From: Acidimicrobiaceae bacterium
GTDB taxonomy: Bacteria; Actinomycetota; Acidimicrobiia; Acidimicrobiales; Acidimicrobiaceae
Length of the DNA: 7,855 nucleotides
Assembly (NCBI GenBank): GCA_013044415.1
Contig: JABEUO010000158.1
Location: forward strand, 1 to 7,855
Reading direction: 5' to 3'
Below the pieces are notes generated by a model. That model was not told the origin of the DNA and made no database searches. It saw only the letters and a program-made list of their open reading frames with translations. Both the position numbers and the translations under genes were made by a program. The first letter of the stretch is position 1, and each line of letters opens with the position of its first letter. Of this stretch, positions 1 to 6,043 are shown piece by piece.

Positions 1-825
1 CCCTAGCGAACGAGTGAGGGCCGCAAATGCACGTCGCTTTGCTTCGTCAACGTAGGCGAGGACGGCGGTGTGGTAGATAACCAAGGTGAGTCCGGCGGGC
101 ACCTTGGCAGCCAGTCCTGCTAAGTCATCGAGAAGGTCGCCTCGACAGATCTGCGCCGGATGGCGCCGGGCAGTAGCTGTGGCTGCATTGAGCCTCTCTG
201 CTCGTCCTTCCTCCCCCGGCCAGATTAGGCAGGACAACCATTCGACATCGGCCTGATTACTTGGATCAAGCGGGTTCAGATCGAGCCCTACACGCCAGCC
301 AACTTCTGGCACACGTCCAGGGATAGGGACCGATCCTATTGGTTGACAGGTCAGTACGGGTGCATCCGCGTCAAGCCCGTTCAATACATGGCCGTGATAG
401 TCGTAGTTGTAGAAGTCGACAAGGAGAGTGAGCCCGGCCGCAGCGCCGACTTCGATGAGCGCGAGTGGGCCAGGGATAAGAGCTAGTGCGGGCACCAATA
501 TAGCACAGCGGGCAGCCTCGTTGGTCTGAGTCCGTCGCTCATACATTATCGCCGCCAAATCGACACCGCGTTCATCGATGAGCTTGGTGAGAGAGTCCGG
601 ATTCGCTGGCTCTCCCAGAATATAGCGTGCTGCGGCAAAGAGAAGGTTCGGTTGGCGCTTTGCTGGTGCTAACCGCCCGAGGAATTGAAGGATCGTTGTG
701 TTCTCGGCGACAAACTCGGCAAGCTCCTGGTAAGCCGGAGAACGGCCAGCAGCCTCGAGGTGAGCAAAGCGCCAATAGTTCTCGCTAATACTAAGGTCGC
801 TCTCGTGTCCGATCATGCCACCCAT
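1..825 (-). CDS. DUF2332 family protein, methyltransferase-like, C-terminus cut by window edge
   Basis: The frame stays open from an ATG at 825 to the left edge, giving 275 residues of a family usually around 330-350 residues long. Recognisable DUF2332 landmarks, in order: an N-terminal YWRFAHLEAAGRSPAY block (17-32), KRQPNLLFAA (56-65), RRTQTNEAARC (97-107), LIEVGAAAGLTLL (123-135), VGWRVGLDLNPLDPS (175-189), RGDLLDDL (228-235) and LVIYHTAVLAYV (248-259). The family has no assigned function that I know of. The glycine-rich VGAAAG, the acidic DLNPLD, the GD and the hydrophobic strand ending in YHTA follow the order of class I SAM-methyltransferase motifs I-IV, so a methyltransferase-like fold is my inference. 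The start at 825 (or the ATG at 816) fits the family N-terminus, but neither has a strong ribosome binding site. The frame also stays open up to an ATG at 972. Confidence 0.85.
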   Translation of the reverse strand, partial: MGGMIGHESDLSISENYWRFAHLEAAGRSPAYQELAEFVAENTTILQFLGRLAPAKRQPNLLFAAARYILGEPANPDSLTKLIDERGVDLAAIMYERRTQTNEAARCAILVPALALIPGPLALIEVGAAAGLTLLVDFYNYDYHGHVLNGLDADAPVLTCQPIGSVPIPGRVPEVGWRVGLDLNPLDPSNQADVEWLSCLIWPGEEGRAERLNAATATARRHPAQICRGDLLDDLAGLAAKVPAGLTLVIYHTAVLAYVDEAKRRAFAALTRSLG

Positions 826-1134
826 GAGTCGTGATCTTATCCGGACAGCCTTGTCTGTGACGTGATTAGAAATTAGGCCAAGGAAACGAAGGCGGTACGG
901 TGTGCAAGCGGAATTCGCCTTTGCTAGAATCAACACGACTAGGGACTCTCCAAGTAGGGTGAAGTTCCGCATGGATCGACTTCGTCAAAGGACCGTCCAC
1001 TTCTACAGGGCTCAGAAGCCTCGAACGAACCCGGATTGACACGATCTACAAAGCATAGGGAACCACATAGCGAACCAGCCTAAACTTGTTTGGTGTCCTC
1101 ACTCATCGTGCACCCATCCTGACCTGCACTTATA
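826..1134. other. Intergenic stretch of 309 bp between DUF2332 and tRNA-Pro
   Basis: I see no confident gene here. The DUF2332 frame remains open on the minus strand to a stop at 985-987, so part of this could be an N-terminal extension, but the residues do not match the family. On the plus strand, TGCTAGAAT at 921-929 resembles an extended -10 box, followed by a 22-codon frame (971-1039) with an AGGGTGAAG stretch about 9 bp before its ATG. A TTGACA at 1036-1041 lacks a -10 at normal spacing. No good terminator hairpin with a T-run follows the tRNA. Confidence 0.5.
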
Positions 1135-1212
1135 TGGTCGGGCTGCCGGGATTTGAACCCGGGACCTCTTGACCCCCAGTCAAGCACGCTAACCAAGCTG
1201 CGCCACAGCCCG
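1135..1212 (-). tRNA. tRNA-Pro (anticodon GGG), CCA encoded
   Basis: On the minus strand the acceptor arm CGGGCTG (1212-1206) pairs perfectly with CAGCCCG (1145-1139), with C1-G72 as is usual for bacterial tRNA-Pro. The anticodon stem CTTGA/TCAAG encloses the loop CTGGGGG, giving anticodon GGG for CCC/CCU proline codons. The T arm is CCGGG-TTCAAAT-CCCGG. The D arm carries AGCTTGGTTA, with one G-U closing pair. The discriminator A at 1138 is followed directly by the genomic CCA at 1137-1135. All stems are intact. It lies on the same strand as, and 116 bp downstream of, the zinc-ribbon gene. I could not identify a clear promoter or terminator of its own. Confidence 0.97.
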
Positions 1213-1328
1213 AGATGTATGATGCTAGTTAGCCCTCAACCTTAGATCGGCTCGATTCGGCCTGAAAACACTTTCACAAGCCAGATTTGAGCGGTACTGT
1301 AAAGTCAAATCGAACAAAGTCATCGTTC

Positions 1329-1526
1329 CTAAACGTGGTGAAAGAACCAAACAAAGAGCTGAACAAATCGATACGTCAGATATACGACAGTCGCAAAAAC
1401 CAGCAGCTTGAAATGCCAGGGCGTCCTTCTCTTTTGTAAAATAACCGCCCCGCAAGATGGGCAGGATCCACCTTCTTTTAGTTCGGAAGTTTCGTGGAAT
1501 TTAGAGCAATTCTCGCACCAGGGCAT
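1329..1526 (-). CDS. Small zinc-ribbon protein with one C-terminal membrane segment
   Basis: This 65-residue protein has two CXXC pairs (C4-C7 and C22-C25), spaced as in a zinc ribbon. A basic KRR patch (32-34) and one hydrophobic segment (about 39-62) follow, and it ends in HHV. The layout predicts a cytoplasmic zinc-binding knob on a single membrane anchor. The balance of conserved-looking features (two CXXC knuckles, PWHFKLL, a clean TM helix) argues for a real gene despite its size. It starts 53 bp after the carboxyltransferase stop on the same strand, so it is probably the last gene of that operon. The ATG at 1526 places the first CXXC three residues in. The region upstream shows no strong ribosome binding site. 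I recognise the style from actinobacterial genomes but know of no assigned function. Confidence 0.75.
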   Translation of the reverse strand: MPWCENCSKFHETSELKEGGSCPSCGAVILQKRRTPWHFKLLVFATVVYLTYRFVQLFVWFFHHV

Positions 1527-1579
1527 GGCTCTAGTCTAAGAGAAACCACCGACTACCAGACATACTGAGTAGCCAGGTC

Positions 1580-3136
1580 TCACACCGGCGGGACCCCGTG
1601 ACGTCTCTCCGAAAAAAAACGCTCCTTCTGTCCCGCGGCTCGCATCCGCCTGATCAGCTCATTCCGGAGTTCACCAGGTTCTACCACTGAATCGACTATC
1701 AGGTCAGAAGCCAGACGAAGCAGGTCGACATCTTGTTCATATTCCAGCCGCTTCTCCTTGACAAAAAGCTCTCGTTCCTTTTCATCTTCAATGGCTGCTA
1801 TTTTGTTGGCATACACCGCATTTACCGCTGGTTCCGGACCCATAACGGCAATCTTCGCAGAAGGAAGACAGATCGTAGCGTCAGGCTCAAACGCAGGACC
1901 AGACATGGCATACAAACCGGCTCCGTAGGCTTTTCGGAGGATTACGGAGAATTTTGTGACCGTTGCTTCTGAGACGGCGGTGATCATTTTTGCACCATGC
2001 CGGATGATTCCACTGCGCTCGACCTCCGACCCAATCATGAATCCTGGAACGTCGGCTAAAAATACCAGAGGGATATTAAATGCATCAGCATTCCAGATGA
2101 ACCTGGCCGCCTTATCCGCAGAGTCTACGAATAGCACCCCACCTTTGACCATCGGGTTATTTGCGATGATTCCGACAACCTTGCCGTCCAGCCTGGCCCA
2201 TCCAACGACTAACTCGGGAGCCCAAAGAGGTTTGATTTCGAAGAAAGAGTCCTGGTCAAATATGGAATCGATAATTTTATGAATGGAATAACCTGCCGTA
2301 GCCTCCCCGGGGATATCACCTTCTGATAGCTCCCTTGCCGGAGGTCTAGCCACGTCTGCTGGAGGTAATTCCCTGAAAGAGGAGGGGAGATACGAAAGAT
2401 AATCCCTAGCGGCGTCTAAGGCTTCTTCGTCGGATTGGACCAAATTGTCTCCGCATCCTGAAACAGTCGCGTGCATCCTAGCCCCGCCCATCTCCTCTAA
2501 GGAAGTAAACTCGCCAATCACCACCTCGGCCATCCTCGGGGATCCAAGGTACATCGAGGCGTTACCTTCGACCATAAAGACAACGTCACAAAAGGCTGGT
2601 ATGTAGGCACCGCCGGCAGCCGAGGGGCCAAAAAGGCAGCATATCTGCGGAACCTTTCCAGAGAGGCGGACCTGATTATAGAAGATTCTCCCGGCTCCCC
2701 TTCGCCCCGGAAAGAGCTGAACTTGATCGGTGATGCGTGCGCCGGCCGAGTCGATTAGGTAGAAAATGGGTACTTCGTGTTTAAGAGCGAGTTCTGTGGT
2801 TCTAATGATCTTTTCAACAGTTCTCGCACCCCAAGATCCCGCTTTTACCGTCTGATCGTTCGCTACGATACAAACGGTTCTACCATCGATAGTTGCCGTA
2901 CCGGTAAGAACTCCGTCTGAAGGGAGTCCCTCGGACATTGCGTTGGCAAGGAGACCATCTTCTACAAAGCTTCCTGGGTCAGTCAGGTACTCGATCCGCT
3001 TCCTGGCGTGGAGCTTCTTAGACTTCGCTAGCTTAGAACTACTCGCTAGTGGCCATATTTCTCTAGCAAAATGTGAAGAGTGTTGGATTTCATGAGCAGT
3101 CCTATCCCCTTGTACGCCTTCCAGTTGATCTGCCAT
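1580..3136 (-). CDS. Acyl-CoA carboxylase carboxyltransferase (beta) subunit
   Basis: The 518-residue product has the full length of biotin-dependent acyl-CoA carboxylase beta subunits, which move a carboxyl group from carboxybiotin to an acyl-CoA. It has two crotonase-like halves. The N half carries DSAGAR (129-134), FPGRRGAGRIFYNQ (142-155) and the oxyanion segment GPSAAGGAYIP (170-180). The C half carries ADVPGFMIG (361-369), RKAYGAGLYAM (401-411) and a closing RHGVPPV typical of the family end. The position matching the specificity residue D422 of Streptomyces PccB appears to be Y409, as in methylcrotonyl-type subunits, so I leave the substrate open. No biotin carboxylase or carrier gene is in the window, so the partner must be encoded elsewhere. 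The ATG at 3136 is supported by AGGGTGG about 7 bp upstream. It follows der after 66 bp. An 8-A run (1612-1619) lies near the 3' end of the gene. Confidence 0.93.
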   Translation of the reverse strand: MADQLEGVQGDRTAHEIQHSSHFAREIWPLASSSKLAKSKKLHARKRIEYLTDPGSFVEDGLLANAMSEGLPSDGVLTGTATIDGRTVCIVANDQTVKAGSWGARTVEKIIRTTELALKHEVPIFYLIDSAGARITDQVQLFPGRRGAGRIFYNQVRLSGKVPQICCLFGPSAAGGAYIPAFCDVVFMVEGNASMYLGSPRMAEVVIGEFTSLEEMGGARMHATVSGCGDNLVQSDEEALDAARDYLSYLPSSFRELPPADVARPPARELSEGDIPGEATAGYSIHKIIDSIFDQDSFFEIKPLWAPELVVGWARLDGKVVGIIANNPMVKGGVLFVDSADKAARFIWNADAFNIPLVFLADVPGFMIGSEVERSGIIRHGAKMITAVSEATVTKFSVILRKAYGAGLYAMSGPAFEPDATICLPSAKIAVMGPEPAVNAVYANKIAAIEDEKERELFVKEKRLEYEQDVDLLRLASDLIVDSVVEPGELRNELIRRMRAAGQKERFFSERRHGVPPV

Positions 3137-3202
3137 TCAATTCCACCCTCATCACAGTCAGCATCGCCCGCAACCGAGCCAAATTCCCCAAACAGAACAA
3201 GA

Positions 3203-4615
3203 CTAATTCTCTGAACGCTTCCTAACTCGAAACTTGATAGGTGTATTACCTAATCCGAATCTCTCCCTAATTTTTCGCTCCACATATCGAAGATAGGAGG
3301 CTTCGATACTTCTGGTAGCAAAGAGGGTAATGGTTGGAGGATCGGTTGCACCTTGGACAGCATAAAGAATCCTCGTGCCCTTTGGTGGGTGCTCGGACTG
3401 CGCCTTAGCAAGGCAGAGGTTTAGTTCACGCGTTGGGATCCTCGTCTTGTAGGCCGTTGCGGCTTGACCGATCGCAGTCCAGATTCTCTTGACCCCAGAA
3501 CCCGACTTCGCCGAGATCCGAAGAAATGGGCTGTAGCTAAGAAACGCCAACTTCTCGGTCGCAAGGTCTCCAATTTCAAGCTTTGCTTCCGTAGAGAGTA
3601 AATCCCATTTGTTGAGGACCACTACCGCCGGCGATCCCGCCGCATCAATGCGTTCAGCGAGCCGCTGATCTTGGGCGGTAACCCCCTCTGGGCCGTCAAT
3701 CACGAGAATACAAAGGTCTGAATCATCGATCGCTTTCAGGGCCCTGACCATTGAGTAGTATTCGGTACCTTCGCCAACCCGTGACTTTCGCCTCATGCCC
3801 GCGGTATCAATAAATCTAACCTGGCCAAGGGCATCGGTTTCGACGATGGTATCAATTGAGTCGGTGGTAGTGCCGGCTAAGTCATGAGTAACGGACCTTT
3901 CGTCCCCAATCAACTGATTGAAAAGTGTCGACTTCCCAACGTTTGGGCGACCAACTATAGCAACACGAAGTTCGTCATGGTCGGGTCGATTGGCCAGCCT
4001 CTCAACCTGAGGAAGGATCTCATCGAGGTCTGATTCATATGGGGCGTCAATCATGTCGACGACACGATCTAACAGCTCGCCAGAGGAGCGTCCATGCAAG
4101 GCACTCAAGGGCATCGGGTCGCCGAGTCCAAATTTGCTAAAAGTCCAGATGTCATTCTCTCGCGTCTGCGAATCGACTTTGTTGGCAACGACAATCGTGG
4201 CAACGCCGAGTCTATTTAGCATTCGGGCCACTTGGGAATCCTCGTCGGTGATCCCTACGGTAACGTCGACCACGAAAAGTACCAGATCGGCCTCCTTCGC
4301 GGCCTGTTCGGCCTGAGCAGAGACCTTGACGTCGAGTGAGTCACCCGTGGCCAACCATCCCCCCGTATCCACGAGCACAAATCTTCTACCGGCCCAATTT
4401 GCTTCGACGGATTTCCGGTCGCGGGTTACCTTTGGCTTCTCCTCAACGATAGCGACCCTCTTACCAACTACACGGTTAAGGAGGGTCGACTTCCCAACGT
4501 TTGGACGACCGACGATAGCCACGACTGGGAGTCGCAAAAGCGACATCTGACCATCAATCTCTTCGATATTTGGTCCCGTATCCTCTACCGTGTCCTCACT
4601 ATTGGGCGAACTCAT
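3203..4615 (-). CDS. der: Ribosome biogenesis GTPase Der (EngA), double GTPase
   Basis: The 470-residue protein has the unique Der layout: two tandem G domains and a C-terminal KH-like domain. Domain 1 has the P-loop GRPNVGKST (36-44), DTGGW (83-87) and NKVD (145-148). Domain 2 has the P-loop GRPNVGKST (222-230), DTAGMRRK (270-277), NKWD (335-338) and SAK (368-370). The KH-like part runs from about 385 to 470. Der acts in the cytoplasm in late 50S subunit assembly and is essential in bacteria studied. An acidic N-terminal tail of about 28 residues precedes domain 1, longer than in E. coli. Its ATG overlaps the TGA of the upstream DUF512 gene (ATGA at 4615-4612), which points to translational coupling. 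In switch I of domain 1 the usual PGVTRD reads PKVTRD. Domain 2 reads AGTTTD rather than PGTTRD. Confidence 0.98.
   Translation of the reverse strand: MSSPNSEDTVEDTGPNIEEIDGQMSLLRLPVVAIVGRPNVGKSTLLNRVVGKRVAIVEEKPKVTRDRKSVEANWAGRRFVLVDTGGWLATGDSLDVKVSAQAEQAAKEADLVLFVVDVTVGITDEDSQVARMLNRLGVATIVVANKVDSQTRENDIWTFSKFGLGDPMPLSALHGRSSGELLDRVVDMIDAPYESDLDEILPQVERLANRPDHDELRVAIVGRPNVGKSTLFNQLIGDERSVTHDLAGTTTDSIDTIVETDALGQVRFIDTAGMRRKSRVGEGTEYYSMVRALKAIDDSDLCILVIDGPEGVTAQDQRLAERIDAAGSPAVVVLNKWDLLSTEAKLEIGDLATEKLAFLSYSPFLRISAKSGSGVKRIWTAIGQAATAYKTRIPTRELNLCLAKAQSEHPPKGTRILYAVQGATDPPTITLFATRSIEASYLRYVERKIRERFGLGNTPIKFRVRKRSEN
3927..3952. repeat. Internal direct repeat in der, copy at second P-loop
   Basis: This 26-bp segment encodes the second GRPNVGKST motif. 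It matches the segment at 4485-4510 at 25 of 26 positions, synonymous third bases included. The protein repeat is expected from the Der family. The near-identity at the DNA level is tighter than the rest of the two G domains. Confidence 0.85.
4485..4510. repeat. Internal direct repeat in der, copy at first P-loop
   Basis: Partner of 3927-3952. It encodes the first GRPNVGKST motif of Der. The only difference between the copies is A versus G at 4505/3947, a silent change in an arginine codon. Confidence 0.85.
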
Positions 4616-6003
4616 CTAAATACCCCAGTCAATTTTGTACTTTCCGCCGCGATTGCCGCTCGGAAAGAGGCCCCATCGGTAGGGATTACCTCTACCGACT
4701 TAGGCAAGTCATCCAGTCTAAGGCCATCCAGAAACCGTCCCTCGGTCAAGCAGACATCCGGTAACAGGTAACGATCTCCATCTGGCTCTGCTAAGAGTGT
4801 TCGACTTATATCTACGCCAGTCATGAGACCGGCCACGGCGATGTTCCCTCCAAAATACTCATTCCTCACCTCGATCAACCTAACGTTGTCAGCGCCAGCG
4901 GCTTCGATTAGAGGGGCTAGTACCCTCCTGCCATAGGCCGAGGTCAAGACGGCTATTTTGCCGCTTGAATGACCCTTTGGTCTGATATGGAGGACTTCAG
5001 AGGTTCGTTTGGCCCTATATCCCTGAGCTGGTGCCCCGTCCACCCAGGAGAAGAAGCCTGGTTTGATTCCAATCTGCGCCTTCTTGTCGCCAAAAAAGGC
5101 CCGCTGAAATGCCCGCGCCATCCCGATACCATTTTCATGCTGAGGGAAACCATCATAAAGAGTGTGTTCAGGAAACTCCCGATTGGCCAATAGGTAGTAC
5201 TCGTCAGAACAATAGACCATCCTTCGACCCAGAAGTTCCATGAATACGCTCTGAAAGTGCTCGACAATATCCACTACGTCTTGCGCTTCCTGCTCAGTAT
5301 GTTCCCTCATGGCGGGTTCTTTTAGGAACTTCGATATCCCCAAGGGGACCACGGCGACGCTTTCGAGTTCGTGGTACTCTGATATGACTCCACAGAGTGT
5401 CTGGTACAGAGCCTGCGAATCGTTTAGGCCAGGACAAACCACAATCTGACCGTGGACCTCTATCCCCTCTTCGAGCATCGCTTTGAGCCATCGCAAGGAG
5501 ATAGCCCCCCGCGGGTTCCTCAACATCCTCGCCCTAAGCTCTGGGTCCGTAGCGTGGATGGATACGAAAAGCGGGGACAACCTTTCGGTGATCACCCTCT
5601 CGAGGTCCCATTCGGTGAATCGGGTAAGCGTGGTGAAGTTCCCGTACAGAAACGAAAGACGATAGTCGTCATCCTTCATGTAGAGGCTCTTGCGCATTCC
5701 TTTGGGTAACTGGTAGATGAAACAGAATTCGCAGTGATTATCGCAAGTCCGTACCCGGTCAAAGAGAGCCGAGGACACTTCGACGCCCAATGGTTCACCA
5801 GCTAGCTTTTCGATACTTATACTGAAGGTCAAACCGCCCCGCATGACCTCTATCTCAAAGCTGGGCTCTTCAACGAGTAATTGGTATTCGATTACGTCCC
5901 TCGGTTTCACATTTGCAATGCTTAGGAGTTCGTCACCGGGCAAGAGGCCGGACCTGCTTGCTGGGGAGTTCTCTTGGACCGCTACGACAAATGGCGAAGA
6001 CAC
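4612..6003 (-). CDS. PDZ / radical-SAM / DUF512 iron-sulfur protein
   Basis: The 463-residue product starts with a PDZ-like segment (about 4-66; SPASRSGLLPGDELLSI). A radical-SAM-type cluster motif CX3CX2C follows (C87, C91, C94), set in CDNHCEFCFIYQLPKGMRKS. The adjoining KDDDYRLSFLYGNFTTLTRF block is a hallmark of DUF512 proteins. The C-terminal half (about 210-425) matches DUF512, including VRNEYFGGNIAVAGLMTG and DGLRLDDLP. The family is expected to bind a 4Fe-4S cluster and S-adenosylmethionine. Its reaction is unknown to me. The start is GTG at 6003, which begins right before the PDZ motif. A weak GAGTGGA precedes it by 3-4 bp. It overlaps der by ATGA and diverges from ispH. The frequent neighbourhood of DUF512 with der in other bacteria suggests a shared process, possibly ribosome or RNA maturation (inference). 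Confidence 0.93.
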   Translation of the reverse strand: MSSPFVVAVQENSPASRSGLLPGDELLSIANVKPRDVIEYQLLVEEPSFEIEVMRGGLTFSISIEKLAGEPLGVEVSSALFDRVRTCDNHCEFCFIYQLPKGMRKSLYMKDDDYRLSFLYGNFTTLTRFTEWDLERVITERLSPLFVSIHATDPELRARMLRNPRGAISLRWLKAMLEEGIEVHGQIVVCPGLNDSQALYQTLCGVISEYHELESVAVVPLGISKFLKEPAMREHTEQEAQDVVDIVEHFQSVFMELLGRRMVYCSDEYYLLANREFPEHTLYDGFPQHENGIGMARAFQRAFFGDKKAQIGIKPGFFSWVDGAPAQGYRAKRTSEVLHIRPKGHSSGKIAVLTSAYGRRVLAPLIEAAGADNVRLIEVRNEYFGGNIAVAGLMTGVDISRTLLAEPDGDRYLLPDVCLTEGRFLDGLRLDDLPKSVEVIPTDGASFRAAIAAESTKLTGVFR

Positions 6004-6037
6004 ATATCCACTCTAGGCCACTTCGCAATAGGCTGGT
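6003..6037. repeat. Imperfect direct repeat, left copy (DUF512 leader)
   Basis: CATATCCACT (6003-6012), CTTCG (6021-6025), TAG (6029-6031) and TGGT (6034-6037) recur in the same order at 7228-7263 with small gaps. On the minus strand this copy is the DUF512 leader, ending in AGTGGATATG with the last G being the first base of the GTG start. Confidence 0.55.
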
Positions 6038-6043
6038 TACGTG
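6004..6043. promoter_or_regulatory. Very short divergent intergenic region ispH / DUF512
   Basis: Only 40 bp separate the DUF512 GTG (6003) from the ispH ATG (6044), or 37 bp from the alternative GTG. That is too little for two separate complete promoters with leaders, so at least one promoter should extend into the opposite gene, or the transcripts have almost no leader. A weak minus-strand pair TTGGTA (6052-6047) and TATTGC (6028-6023), 18 bp apart, could drive DUF512-der. I see no convincing -35/-10 pair for ispH. Confidence 0.4.

Noticed and set aside
572..775. Cysteine- and serine-rich 67-codon minus-strand frame
   Set aside because: It is a shadow of the DUF2332 frame, whose family motifs are continuous through this stretch.
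1036..1041. Perfect TTGACA -35 box
   Set aside because: No -10-like hexamer at 16-18 bp spacing and no plus-strand gene follows.
1135..1212. tRNA-Pro as an integration site for a mobile element
   Set aside because: No second copy of the tRNA 3' end and no integrase or phage-like gene is visible within the window on either side.
1225..1455. Open frame of 76 codons overlapping the zinc-ribbon gene
   Set aside because: It is out of frame with the CXXC/TM protein, which has the clearer protein features.
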